Source of the DNA: Cristatella mucedo | Lineage: Eukaryota > Bryozoa > Phylactolaemata > Cristatellidae | Direction: 5' to 3' | Length of the DNA stretch: 64,000 nt | NCBI GenBank assembly: GCA_009760855.2 | Contig: WPIO01000051.1 | Coordinates: 490,001 to 554,000, forward strand | Part shown: positions 46,940-58,024 of the stretch, one piece after another | Position numbering within the stretch: the stretch's first letter is position 1 | How the letters are laid out: each line of letters starts with the position of its first letter | The notes under the pieces: generated by a model | What the model was told of the DNA's origin: nothing | What the model saw: only the letters and a program-made list of their open reading frames with translations | Databases searched by the model: none | Translations under genes and position numbers: made by a program

Positions 46940-49208
46940 TTTCGCCACCGTAGATGTGAGAAGCGCACTGTGCGCCCTCGCCCAGACGGCCTATGGTTTA
47001 CCACAGACATTAAACTAGCCAAGTCTACCAAACGAAAGCTTGAAAAGGCATACAAAAAATCCGGACTAACTGTCCATCGACAGGCATATGAAGACTACTG
47101 TAGGTCGTACCAATCGATCCTATCAAAGGCTAAGTCTAGCTTCTATAGAAACATTGTTGAATCACAGATGCACAATCCAAAAATGCTGATGTCGACGATA
47201 AACCATCTCCTCAACCGTTCCCGGGTTAGCTCCTTACCTGATGATCCTTGTGATGATCTAGCCGATCGCTTCTCTCGATTCTTTGTGCAGAAGATAGACA
47301 AGATCAGGGAATCCATCCCTGCGATGACAACCTTCCCACTAGAATGCTGTTCCTCGGTTCCTGGCTGCGCCTCAATGTCTGCATTTAAACAGGTCACTAG
47401 TGATCTAGTCCTAAAGCTCGTATCTCAATCAAAGAAGACAACAAGTCGACTGGACCCTATTCCCACTGTCCTGCTCCTACAGTGCATTGATCTGCTGCTG
47501 CCATGCATAACCAACATCATTAATATGTCATTAGCCTCAGGTCAGGTCCCAGCACCTTTCAAAAAAGCTGTAGTCAGGCCACTTCTCAAGAAAGCTACAC
47601 TAGACCAAGAGAACTTAAGCAACTACCGCCCAGTCTCCCTTCTACCATTCCTATCAAAGACACTGGAACGGGTCGTGGCAGACCAGCTGACCTCGTATAT
47701 CGAAACCTCACACCTTGCTAGTAAGTTCCAGTCTGGCTTTAGAGCTAATCACTCCACAGAGTCAGCATTGCTTCGGGTATACAACGACCTACTTAGGAAT
47801 GCAGACATGGGTAGAGTGTCTCTTCTTGTTTTGCTCGATCTTTCGGCAGCTTTTGATACCATCGATCACAAAGTACTTCTAGAGCGCCTCTCATCTCGCC
47901 TGGGCATCACTGGCACTGCTCTGCAGTGGTTCAGGTCCTATCTCAGTGGGAGACTCCAGAGTGTTGACGTGAATGGACAAAGATCATCTGAAGTACCTCT
48001 AAAATATGGAGTACCTCAGGGCTCTGTGCTAGGTCCGGTCCTTTTCACCGTTTATACTCTCCCTCTTGCTGATGTGATTGCCAAGCACAATCTAGGCTTT
48101 CACTTCTATGCGGATGACATTCAGTTGTACCTTTGCTTTGATCCCTCCCAGCCTTCGAGCACCTCAAATTCTCTCAACTCACTTGCTGCATGCATTGATG
48201 ACATCCGATCATGGATGGCAACAAATTTTCTAAAACTAAACGATGATAAAACTAACTTACTAGTTATGGGCAAACCCAGTGTTATTCAGAAATTGGAAAG
48301 GCTGACTTTCAAAATTGGCTCTGCCAGCATATCTCCAGTTGCATCAGCTCGAAATCTAGGTGTCATATTCCAAAGCGACCTCTCGTTAGACGAACACATC
48401 AGCTCCACAGTCAAATCAGCCTATTTTCAGCTTCATACCATTGCTAAAATTAGGGCTTGTTTAGATAAGGATACCACGTCCAAGTTGGTCCATGCATTCG
48501 TGACATCTCGTCTCGACTTCTGCAACTCACTGCTTACTGGCCTACCAGCATGTGCGATCAGGCGATTGCAGCTGGTGCAAAACTCTGCAGCTAGGCTTGT
48601 CTGTCGTGAGCGTCGCAGTTGCCACATTACTCCACTTCTCGCCGACCTGCACTGGTTACCAGTCAAGCAAAGGATTGACTTCAAGGTTTTGTCGCTCACT
48701 TTTAGGTCTCTTCATTCTATGGCTCCAGCCTATCTTTCAGAGATACTACCCCATCAGGCAAAGCATCGTACCACTCGCTTTTCGGAATCCAACAGTCTAG
48801 AAATACCTCGTACAAACTTTAAATCCTTTGGAGACCGTGCATTTAGCTCGTATGCTCCCACAGCCTGGAACTCCCTCCCGACCTGCATCAGAACATCCCC
48901 TGACCTGACCACATTTAAAAGAAACTTAAAAACACACCTATTTAGGGCAGCATTTAGTGGGTCCTTGTGATTCGTCCTCGATGTGCTTATGCGTGCTGAC
49001 ACTGTGCATGCTGCCACTAACCACATTTGCATGCTGACCCAGTGCATGTAACCCCTAACCATGTTATTCATTTTGTTTGTTTTTCAAGCATGATTTTACT
49101 TACTATTCTGTTGCGTATCACTTTGCAGCAAATGTAAAGCGCCTAGAAAGAGATTAAGTTCTCTGAGGGCGCTTTATCAAGTGCAATATTATTATTATTA
49201 TTATTATA
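46940..49208 (+). mobile_element. LINE family A, youngest copy, 5'-truncated
   Basis: This 2.27 kb element begins in the linker just upstream of reverse transcriptase and has an uninterrupted ORF to a natural stop at 48968. A 235-bp 3' untranslated region follows, with the gcatgctgac phrases, the terminal hairpin (49136-49175) and (ATT)n at 49184-49207. The absence of any stop or frameshift contrasts with every other copy in the window and indicates recent insertion. The endonuclease was lost at insertion, so the copy cannot move by itself. The domain order and 3' structure fit the L2/CR1 group. Confidence 0.93.
46970..48970 (+). CDS. LINE A reverse transcriptase ORF, endonuclease missing
   Basis: This 666-codon frame begins RPRPDGLWFTTDIKLAKSTK, the linker after the lost endonuclease. 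The listed start is a GTG inside a frame open from 46940, because the true start is lost. Non-LTR reverse transcriptase blocks follow in order: VVRPLLKKATLDQENLSNYR with PVSLLPFLSKTLERV (about residues 200-235), FQSGFRANHSTESALLRVYN, LLDLSAAFDTIDHKVL with the first catalytic Asp (about residue 290), GVPQGSVLGPVLFTVYTL (about 347), and FYADDIQLY with the catalytic Asp pair (about 380). After these come FLKLNDDKTN (about 420) and a long C-terminal region ending in AWNSLPT. In an intact element the protein would nick DNA and copy the element's RNA at the target site. Here it is probably untranslated. Confidence 0.92.
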   Translation: MRPRPDGLWFTTDIKLAKSTKRKLEKAYKKSGLTVHRQAYEDYCRSYQSILSKAKSSFYRNIVESQMHNPKMLMSTINHLLNRSRVSSLPDDPCDDLADRFSRFFVQKIDKIRESIPAMTTFPLECCSSVPGCASMSAFKQVTSDLVLKLVSQSKKTTSRLDPIPTVLLLQCIDLLLPCITNIINMSLASGQVPAPFKKAVVRPLLKKATLDQENLSNYRPVSLLPFLSKTLERVVADQLTSYIETSHLASKFQSGFRANHSTESALLRVYNDLLRNADMGRVSLLVLLDLSAAFDTIDHKVLLERLSSRLGITGTALQWFRSYLSGRLQSVDVNGQRSSEVPLKYGVPQGSVLGPVLFTVYTLPLADVIAKHNLGFHFYADDIQLYLCFDPSQPSSTSNSLNSLAACIDDIRSWMATNFLKLNDDKTNLLVMGKPSVIQKLERLTFKIGSASISPVASARNLGVIFQSDLSLDEHISSTVKSAYFQLHTIAKIRACLDKDTTSKLVHAFVTSRLDFCNSLLTGLPACAIRRLQLVQNSAARLVCRERRSCHITPLLADLHWLPVKQRIDFKVLSLTFRSLHSMAPAYLSEILPHQAKHRTTRFSESNSLEIPRTNFKSFGDRAFSSYAPTAWNSLPTCIRTSPDLTTFKRNLKTHLFRAAFSGSL

Positions 49209-49982
49209 ACAAGTGGTCCGATCGGGCCTATGGCAAGCAGAGAAGAGAGCTCCCAGAGGCGTATCAGAGGCATGACATAAGGCGTCCTCTGTTCGTCGCG
49301 ACAAGACGTACGTGGCTTCGGGCGCGGCTAACCTGCACTGGTATGACCTCACAGCGGGGGGGGGGGGGGGGCAAGCTATTAGTTGGGCAGCCGGCGGTTG
49401 CTACAATCTTTGGAGGCCCGGTGGATAAATTCTGCGACGGTTAGGATTTTGCCGCGAATCAAGAGGCTGCGGTGGTTGGGCGATAAAATGAAAGTATGCA
49501 GTAAAATTCAAGTTATACCGTGGCACCCATCATAAGCTCGGCACTCAGCCTTGAAGAAGAGCAGTTCTCCAGGAGCGTGGCGGTAAATCACGACGGCTAG
49601 GCAGCAACCAAGCTGGGTGGCTTTCAGGACTTAAGCCACTTTCGTCGGGCATTAGTTATCACCTGTGGATGCTGCTGTGGTGGAGCGAATTCCAACTTCC
49701 CGGTTATTCTCCTGTCCTTTGGGTCGATTCTGGTTCGCTCAGCCGAACCCCCCCCCCTCCCCAAGTAGGCTTCGGCCAGCATAAGCCGGTGCAGTAGATA
49801 CACGGCTAAGGGCTGATTACGCAACTACACATGGTCGAGGCAGCAAAATATCCAATGCCATACAATAGCATTCAGTTGTACTTCAGGAGATGGCATTGAC
49901 ATTTGAGCTGATATGAGCTGTGTGCCACCAAGCCATGGACATGCGAAATTTCGGCTGTTGAACGCCTGTAAACGTGCGTCGC
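49209..49982. other. Flank with homopolymer runs
   Basis: A pure run of 16 G lies at 49356-49371, and a C-rich run (cccccccccctcccc) near 49747-49762. No gene is supported. Confidence 0.5.
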
Positions 49983-50245
49983 AGTCAAATAGACTTCTCT
50001 ATGCAATCAATGTGGACTTTTTCTTTTGATTTATGGGCGCTCTTTGTCGCTACCGTGTTCCGCTATTTTACGCATATCTGTGCGCTGCGCATTGCTGCTG
50101 CACCTTCAAGTCGCTAGTGTCGATAAAAGGAGCTGGCGTCGCTACTACTCGAAGCACGTCGGCTGCGACTAGCTCCTCACGGTGCGCTTTGTTCGCGGCC
50201 TGGTTCTTTCCACAAGAAGGGAAGCCACAGAACTCGTTTGGAGCG
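49983..50245 (+). repeat. Unclassified dispersed repeat R1, copy 1
   Basis: This aligns by eye with 56226-56490. Both copies share an aatagactt-ctct start, atgggcgc-tttgtc-cta/t-ccgtgtt, gcatatctgtg, gctgcacct-caagtcgct, ctactcg, ctgcgactagc and a closing gaagccaca. The family is GC-rich and matches no element I recognise. The plus frame 50033-50275 is therefore not taken as a gene. Confidence 0.6.
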
Positions 50246-51990
50246 CAGCATTCGGGTTACGAGGAAACCTCGTAAAAACCTCGAAAGAAGCCAACCTCGA
50301 AAGAGGTACTGCCAAGCTTCGAAGGAGCTCACGAAGCATACCGGGCTACGAGCCTAACATTCGAAACTAAAGTTTGGGTAGCCAACTGATCCTAATAAGA
50401 ACAGTTTCATACATTTATTGGAAACTACGCGCGATTGCGTCGCGAACATACAGATCAAAGAGGTTTTCTTACGTAAATGCAACCTCCAACTGCTATACCA
50501 AAACATACAGCGAGGCAACATGTTTAGTCTGGAAAGTTATGTCAAGGTCACTCATTCTCCCACCCGCGGTGGGCGTGTCCGGCGTGTCTGATGCTGCGGT
50601 CTTACTTATCATTTCATGATGGCATCAGTCGCTGCAACCAGTCGGTAGGTGTAGATAAAACGTAGCGCTAAAATATTGATTTAGATCTTTAATTTGTAGT
50701 TGTTTCCTCATGCTTTAGTCGACGGGATGTCGTTCTGATCCCCGACTGAGGCATTCACTATCTGGCTTATAATGACCGGTTCTCGATCTCGAGAGCCTTG
50801 CACTAACGGACCGCTGCCAGGCTTTAGTGGAAACTATTAGGATTATTTTAGCTAGGATAGGACCCACCTCCATTCTTGATTTTAATGTAGGCACGGGCTA
50901 AATTTGCTGGGAAAGCTTTTGCTAAGATACCCTGAGCCGGCTTAGTGAGATTATGTTTATTTGTAGATGACAGAGCTAAAAATCGAGCCATGATGAGTTC
51001 ACTAATGCAAAGGGCAAGCAGTATATGAAATGAAAAGGCAAGGGCGGAAGTCGTGTCACGTAGGATGCAATGCTACGCCGGTACTGATCGACCAGTCTAC
51101 TGCCTCTGGAGGTCGTATGTCAATTTGCATAGTTTCTAGTAGTCCAGACAGTTTCCCGATACAATCTACTTGTGAAGCATATGTTCCTAGCGCAGCGAAA
51201 ACCGGATCATTTATTGAACTTTTCAAGCGTTCACAAGTTAGAATTGGCAATCATATAATAGTGTTAGCTTTGGAGCTGCAAGACATTAAGAAGGGCTGCG
51301 ACTGTAATAAGGGGATCGAATGTGTTTGCTACTTAGTTAGGCTTAACCCTTTTAGCTATAAAAAGTCTTTTCCATGAGTTGGATTGCAAGCAGTTATTCA
51401 TTCGGTGGCCTTGGCACTGGGGAGGAGTGGGTATAGTGAATATATTTGAGTCAAGTCAGGGAATTAAGATGGTAGTTGGCAAAAATTAAGTTTGCTACTT
51501 TACTGGTCAGTGGTACCGTGGTCTAAATGTTTTTTGCTGGCGGTTTTTCGTCAAGCAGAGCCGGATATGGATTAATCCATCTGATGTGTTATTAAAGAAT
51601 TGTTTGTTAATCAATCGCCCACTCTCATATTGACTGCTGGCCGTTTAACTTACTGGCTTGCAATGCACCAAAATGATTTCAGTTTGTGTCGCACACCCCA
51701 TCAGCTTTTGAAACTCTTCAGGTGGATCAATAACAAAATAGCTGCAGTTTTCGGTGGGGCATGACTTCAGCACTCCAGCTTTGTCGAGATTTCTGTGTAT
51801 AATTTAGGTCCATACAGAGCTGCTAAGTTGGAGTATTCTGATCAGCTTAAAAACCCGGATACAGTTTGTGGACAGTTTGCTCAACTGACTTCAACTTATA
51901 GGTCGAGCAGTATGCGGTCAGAAAAGCCCCTGCCAGATCTTTGATTCAATTAATTTTATGGTTGGACTGAACTAGAAATTATAGCTGCTC
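50246..51990. other. Mostly featureless; one unexplained open segment
   Basis: At 51030-51377 both strands are open. On the minus strand the peptide reads CERLKSSINDPVFAALGTYA, then SQVDCIGKLSGLLETMQIDI, then RPPEAVDWSI, and looks protein-like, but I know no family for it and the splice sites are weak. Nothing else is supported. Confidence 0.3.
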
Positions 51991-51994
51991 AATT

Positions 51995-52105
51995 ATACAC
52001 ACACACACACACACACTTATATATATAGCACATTTGTATGTATGCGTATATATGTGCATATATAAACAGTATACATATATATACAAATATATTTATTAAA
52101 ATGTG
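51995..52105. repeat. (CA)n followed by TA-rich microsatellite
   Basis: (CA)n at 51998-52015, then imperfect (TA)n and ATAC repeats to about 52105. Confidence 0.92.
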
Positions 52106-53799
52106 AACATAGGAATCTGTACATTAACCGATAGGGCCTCATACATATGCAAATATTATGTATGCATAGTTGGTATAGCATCCTAGGTGAACAAATTCTC
52201 TATTCTGGTCTTTTACAAATCGCTGCAGGATCAGCAATAACCAAGAGCTAATGACAAGCAGGGTACCGTGCTTAGGCGTAGTGCTTGCGAAATCTTCCAA
52301 CTACTATGCTCTGAGCAAGCATGCAAAGGCACACAAGGAGGCACTCTGGGCTGCTAGTTACTATTGCCTCTATTGAGTGACATGTGCTGAATCATGCACG
52401 GGTTCACATTCATAGCATGCAGGCAAGTTCACCGGATTGCTAGATAAAAGCTAATCACTCTTACCCTTAGTCGTGGCCGGTGATTTTGAATGGCGAGTGA
52501 ACTTTCCTACGAACTGGCCATTTGAACGTAGCTTCTGTTGTAGCAAGATTAGCTCGGACCCCGATAGCCCAACGTTACATTCCCAATAGCCGAAAAACTG
52601 CTGTATAACATTATGTACTCAGTGGCACCTCCTTGTTTGCTAGCAATAAAATAAAATGCTTCTCTTGATGGAAATGTATGCACTTCAGCACGAGAGTTTT
52701 GCTAGACTTTCTAACGAGTGAATAAGAAGAAACTGAAAAGATATGGCAGAGCTAGCTGTCTGACTGATTTTGCACTTATTATTGTTGCAGGTGCTGTACT
52801 TTTCTTTGGCTAAGTAGGTAAAGTAAATGTATAGGGCGTCTGGTTCAGCATACTCACTTATATAGTTCAGAATAATCCGTAATGGCTCTTAGATCCATTT
52901 TATAAGGGATTGCCTGCTGCAAGACTCCTACCCGTACTCAAGGGAAGTATCATTCTCATGGTAGTCATGCGAGTCAAATGCTGATGTCCGACACCAAGGT
53001 CGAGCATCTGAAAAACTACCCAATCCAATAGACCCTGCCTCATTACGACATGGGACCAGCTGCTTTTTGGCACATGTTAACACAATCGTATGAAGTCTTA
53101 TCAGTTTGAGCTTGGACTAGTATGAGTTTGGCTTGTGGCCAAAGACCACTGAGATTTATGGGGCAGTGATAGCTTTTGGAGTGGAATTAGAATCGCAATA
53201 TGATGGCTTAGGGTTTCAAACTAAAAGGCCAGCTGAACTTTCAGCCATATTTATCTAGTGCCAAGCGAACCAACGCATTTTAGCGCTTGTAAGAAATAAG
53301 GATGCAGCATACCATCCTGGGGTGTTGAAAGCCATGACATGGAAAACCAGCTGCAATCAGTATTGCTAGCTCACACACTTTGATCGGTCAGTTGCTTGAC
53401 TTGATAGTAGAGTGGCTTTATAATTCTGGGACATGGAGCACAAGACTTTGAGTGGCAGTAGTGTGCTTATGTGCACAATTGTGCAGCTATATGAAGCTGT
53501 AATCTAGCCTGGTGGTACATACTGTTATGTCTGATCTATCTTTTAAGATGTCATTATTCGATCAAGAATCTGTGGGGTCAAACCTCACTGACTCTTTCCC
53601 ACTGTCAGCTATATATCAAATTATAATGAAGGTTTAAATGCCTGTTAAGATTAATGGCCATGAGCTGGTGACCGGTTCCTCTGGGACCGGTAATTGTATC
53701 ATGTAGCCTTGTCCAGACTATGTTTTTATATGCCACACTGTTGATAGCATGCCGCTCGTGACTAGCCAGTGGGTTTAGGGTTTGTGAAAATTTGGGAAG
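52106..53799. other. Upstream flank of the PX-domain gene
   Basis: No gene is seen. A SINE2-like head remnant may lie at 52905-52975 (gattgcctgctgcaagactc, minus). The last few hundred bases should hold the promoter or 5' untranslated region of the HS1BP3-like gene if 53800 is its start codon. I see no clear TATA or CpG island there. Confidence 0.35.
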
Positions 53800-54012
53800 A
53801 TGTTCTTAGTGTCATCATCAACCTGGTTAGTAAACGTTTGCAGGCAGCTGAAAAATAAGGAGACTAACGTCGACATGTATGTACCCAGCTTTGTCGAGAT
53901 TCCTGGATCCTTGCTCACTGCAACGGTATACGAATACAGCTTGGTCGTGGTGTCCAGCCTTCCGGCGTACAAATCCAAGACTCACGGCTTTAAAGACACG
54001 GTGCAGTTCGTG
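53800..54012 (+). CDS. HS1BP3: HS1BP3-like PX-domain protein, exon 1
   Basis: 213 nt, 71 codons. The ATG at 53800 has A at -3 and an in-frame stop 15 bases upstream, and ends phase 0 at a GTATGT donor (54013). The product starts MFLVSSSTWLVNV. Then come CRQLKNKETNVDMYVPSFVE and, from about residue 38, the first strands of a PX (phox homology) phosphoinositide-binding domain: EYSLVVVSSLPAYKSKTHGF, then KDTVQFV. The spacing of the RQL..., ...VPSF and YKSKTHGF segments matches the N-terminus of HCLS1-binding protein 3 as I remember it. An alternative is that translation starts upstream and this exon begins after an acceptor at 53843 (tttgcag). The next exon is 2.6 kb away and completes the domain in frame. 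Confidence 0.72.
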
Positions 54013-55185
54013 GTATGTCTGAAAACTGTGCTGGCAATTTCATTTTACCGTGCATTGACTCAGCACATCTTTGCTTTGTTAACCATGAGGACTGCGCTGA
54101 TAGTGGTCTTCATTTTGGTCTGGAGCATTGTAACTTCACTGCTTCGTAGCAAGCCACGTTTCTTTCAACTCTGATACTTCTATGCCATGGAGAGAACTGA
54201 TATATTATGTTAAATCAGTCTTGCCTTGTTTGGGGCTCTAGATGGTATGGCACTGCAATAGTGCAGCAGCAATTTCTCATGCCTCTGACAATATTAGCAA
54301 ATAATTACACCTGGATAGGGAGGCAGAAGTACTTGCACTATATTACATGCTCGGCCCAGGTGAAAGTGCATATATCAGAGACATATGATGCAAGCTGCTC
54401 ACATCCCCTTGTGGTTTGAGCAATAACACCAGAGGACGTCATAGGCCCTCACTTTGCCCATTGCAGAGGGGCTGCTTCAGTGCAAGCAGCCCCGAGCCTG
54501 CTGCTCCCACCCTTGGATTGCAGCCCGGATAGATTGCCCGGCTACCAAGTGTTCGAGTCGACTGTGCGGTGCTTCTTCCTTTGCCATATGCTGCCACCTT
54601 CTGCCTTTGCCAACTGCCAACTACTTTTGCCAACACCTTTTGCCAACTACTACTCAACCGAGGCTGGTAGATCAGCCAGCATTTGTTTCGTTTATCACGG
54701 CTTGCTTACTGAAGTTGGTTCCAGTGTGTCATGGCTGTCTAAAGGGACAGACAGAAGTTTAAAAGTTTACAATGGTGACTGCTGTAATGGCAGCAGCTCG
54801 TTAGCCTGACTTCAGAAAAGCTTCCATCCTCTCAGAAGTGGACACCTGAAACTCTCAGCCTCTTTGAATGCTGCTTTTGCTTCATTCGAACTCGGTGGCA
54901 GGAGTCTCTGAAAGGCAGACGCTGATGATGCAAAGTGAAGCAGCCACCTTTGGGCAGCAGGACCTCGCTGCCCCCTTCCAAGGGCGCTGCAGGGCTCTCC
55001 GGCCCCAGTGCAGTCTTGCCTACTGGTGTGGCATAGGTCTGGGTATCTAGCAGCCATTGCTACCGATTGTTCTCTCCAATCTCAGAAAGACAGCCCGACA
55101 GACTTATAATCAGCTTGCAGGGTAGGGGATGGGTAACAGAGAGGGCCACCTGGCAAGTCTGTCCCACTTGGTTTGCATTGGATAA

Positions 55186-55318
55186 CAATAATAATAATAA
55201 TAATAATGATAATAATGCACTTGATAAAGCGCCCTCAGAGAACTCAATCTCTCCCTAGGTGCTTTACATTTGCTGCAAAGGGAAATGCAATTGAATGGTG
55301 AGTAATATCATGCTTGAT
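55186..55318 (-). mobile_element. LINE A 3' end in intron 1
   Basis: A minus-strand fragment with (ATT)n at 55186-55217, the hairpin (aaagcgccctcagagaactc ... ctaggtgctttac) and a short piece of the 3' untranslated region (tttgctgcaaagggaaatgc). It ends at a C-rich run. Confidence 0.9.
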
Positions 55319-56225
55319 GCCTGCCCCACCCCCCCCCCGAAGCCGGTCGCAGCATCCCAAAAATCCAGCTAGTAAGGCTAGAAAGCCGCGGCCACGTCTC
55401 GTGCACATATACTTGTTCCACTTGTGTTGCAGTAGCATTCACTGCAGAGCTGGGTTCATGTCACTAGATAATGGTAGGGCTGTGATGACAGGACTCACAG
55501 TGATAGTGCTATAGTTTCCACATTTGTTCGCATCACGATGTCTGAGTTTCATAATTTGTAGTTAGTACATGCATTCATCGGCTTTTGAACGTCTAAGATT
55601 CAAGAAGATAAGAGAGCCGCATACATAAATTCTGTTCGTCCATATAATGAATGCACATTCGTGAAGGGGTTAGACCACGAAGAGTTATCTGTCCTGCAGG
55701 TACTGCGAAAGTCTAGCTGTCGATCATAATCGATTCCTGTCGATGATGATGTAGCCTGCTGTAGCCACAGCAAGGTGCTTTGCCACCAGACACCAGTGCA
55801 ATCCCAGTTAATCTCAGTCATCTCTGTCAGACCCTTGCAACCAGCAGAGCCAATGCTATCCATGCCTCAGCTCGAAGTTTTTGCTGCAAGTACCTGCCTT
55901 ACATGTGGCCTAGCCGATCGTGTCTCGTGCCATCTGTCATAACAGTGACGATGTCGACCAACTCTACCGGCTCCCTTGGGGGGGGGGGTTGAAACTACAA
56001 CAAGCTAAATGAGCTAGATTATGACTGATATACTGTATTTATGGTTCCTTAATTGTTACGACTAGGAATTTATTGTGCCATAGCCTTTGGCCTTAATGTC
56101 ACATAAAAGCGGATGCTATATAATAGGCGTTCATTTGTGTTTCCGGATTTGGCCTAGGCATATGAGCTCTAGACCTTCAAACCGTTGGTGTACATCATGG
56201 CTGCTGTAGAAAGCCTGTAACCCTC

Positions 56226-56490
56226 TTTTGCTGTTGAATAGACTTGTCTAAGTTATGGATATGAACAAGTTCTGTTAACAATGGGCGCCTTTTGTCTCTT
56301 CCGTGTTTCTGCGATTGTCGGCATATCTGTGTACATTTGGGCTGCACCTGCAAGTCGCTTGCTGCGTGATACAAGGCTCAGGCAGCACTAGTACTCGTCG
56401 TCGTGTGTCTGCTGAGACTAGCACTCTTCCAAGTGCTGTGTTTTCGGCCTTGTTCTGTCTGTCTGGACGTGGAAGCCGCCACACCACATT
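56226..56490 (+). repeat. Unclassified dispersed repeat R1, copy 2
   Basis: The second copy of R1, in the same orientation as 49983-50245. The two share the landmarks listed there at moderate identity with small indels. It lies just before exon 2 of the HS1BP3-like gene. Confidence 0.6.
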
Positions 56491-56607
56491 TGTAGCAAGG
56501 TTTCAGCACAGCAGCACTTTCTCGGACCCACCTTTTTCTCGTATTTTCAGCTGCCTTGTACCTTGGCTTCCACATGTAGCTCCGGACGAATTGCTCGCTC
56601 TGTTTAG

Positions 56608-56821
56608 GTAAAGAAGCGCTATTCAGACTTCGAAGCTCTTCGTGCTCAGCTGGACGCCAAATACGGTGCCACGATTCTGCCGTCCTTGCCGTCCAAGCGA
56701 ACCATTTTGGCCGATGATAAAAACACTGCTGCAGAGAGGCTCGCGGCCTGCGACCGCCTCGCTCGAGCAGTAGCCAGAGACCCGAAGCTCTGTGCCTGCT
56801 CGATCGTCCTCGGCTTCCTGG
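56608..56821 (+). CDS. HS1BP3: HS1BP3-like PX-domain protein, exon 2
   Basis: 214 nt. The acceptor ctctgtttag precedes 56608 and the donor GTACGT starts at 56822. It continues exon 1 in phase 0 and ends phase 1. The product reads VKKRYSDFEALRAQLDAKYG, then ATILPSLPSKRTILADDKNT, then AAERLAACDRLARAVARDPK and LCACSIVLGFL. This supplies the rest of the PX domain: the RYSDF motif whose Arg binds the 3-phosphate, the Psi-Pro-x-x-Pro-x-Lys loop (LPSLPSK), and the closing helices. The segment order and the Phe-Leu-Gly end resemble HS1BP3. A sorting nexin is the main alternative. The exon is GC-rich relative to its introns, and the frame is clean, so the gene is probably active. Confidence 0.8.
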
Positions 56822-57102
56822 GTACGTCCGGGTCAGTGGGTCATGCAGGCAGCAGCCGAGCCGGTGGGCACGCACTGCTTGGTTTCTGCGAGTCAGCGGT
56901 TGCCTTGGAAGGCCTGCTTGGCGTCGAGGTCACCACAATGGGTGCCTACTGTGTTTTTCGATCGATTTCCATTACCATTCCGTTGTTATCTCGATGCGAA
57001 CCAAGTCACGTGTGTTTTACTTGTTTGGCTAGGCTTTACTCGGCACCTTGGACACTGCCGCGTCTCGTATCTCCAGTCTTTCGCTAAACGACCCGTTGTT
57101 CT

Positions 57103-57680
57103 CTATGGCCTATTCTGCTTACTTTCAGCTGTGTGGCTCATTTGTAAAGTCTTGCCTAAACTTTTGCAATTCTCTACTTGTAGGTCTCTCTGCTGCTAGC
57201 GGCTGACGCTTACAGTTGGGTTGCAAAGCTGTGCAGCAAGGCTTGTCAATCATTAACGTTGATAAATGTCAAATCACACTACTACTTCTCGCCGATTTGA
57301 ACTTGCTCCCCCAGCATGCAGCTTAGCTGTGTGGTCGGTACATACATCAATCTGCAATAGCTACTCCTCAGCCATCTCATTTCTCCACCTCATTCGATCA
57401 AGTTGTGTAGCTGCATTTCAGCAACCTCAAATCTCGTAAAGAACATGTCTTCAGCTCTTTCACTCCCAAACCCTAGAACTCACAATCCACTGGAATTGCA
57501 ACACAACCTGTTTGGCGACATTAACAAGGATTTCAAAGCCACCTTGTTTGCTGACGTGCATTTGATCCCTAATCAGCTGCATGCTTCCATTCTTGCACAT
57601 GTAAAAGTCGTAGCATGTGATTTGGTTCACTTAGGCAAAGTAAAGTATTTACTATTATTAGTAGTAGTACTAAGTATTTT
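57103..57680 (+). mobile_element. LINE family A, decayed 3' portion in intron 2
   Basis: This copy matches LINE A from tctgcttactttcagct through the Phe-Cys-Asn-Ser-Leu-Leu segment (ttttgcaattctctacttgt), then ctacttctcgccgatttgaa, to a 3' end with a short ATT/AGT tail (57652-57672). Every frame is broken, and the terminal hairpin is nearly unrecognisable. This is among the oldest LINE A copies here. Confidence 0.7.
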
Positions 57681-58024
57681 TGACAGATGAATCTGTCCTG
57701 CTAAATGGCCAGGCATCTGGTATTTTAGCTGACTTCCTCAATCAACTAAGCTAACCTATGTCGGCATTTCACGCTCGACCTCGTGTACTCTAACACGAGC
57801 TCAATGCCTCATCCAAGCGAGATCGCTTGATCTGTGATCAAAGCAGGATTCGATTGGTTCATGGTCGGTTGGTTGGTCGTTCGGTGATTCCAGTCCACCC
57901 CCCCCCCCGTGCAGTCGGTGCACTCTCATGCTTCCTGTTACCGTCGGGTAGTTGCAGCTTACCTTTATGCTTGCCTGGTAGGCACTGCCACCCTAACACC
58001 ACATGAGAACTTCTTCGCCTATAG

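Larger units (their letters stand above)
54013..56607 (+). other. Intron 1 of the HS1BP3-like gene
   Basis: The intron runs from GTATGT to a pyrimidine-rich acceptor (ttgctcgctctgtttag). It contains a LINE A tail (minus, 55186-55318), repeat R1 (56226-56490), poly-C and poly-G runs near 55328 and 55980, and a repeated gccaact phrase around 54600-54650. Open frames on both strands in 54439-54809 and 55600-55863 match nothing and are not called. Confidence 0.65.

Noticed and set aside
54439-54809. Overlapping frames of about 70-110 codons on both strands
   Set aside because: They lie within intron 1 of the HS1BP3-like gene, overlap each other and lack motifs.
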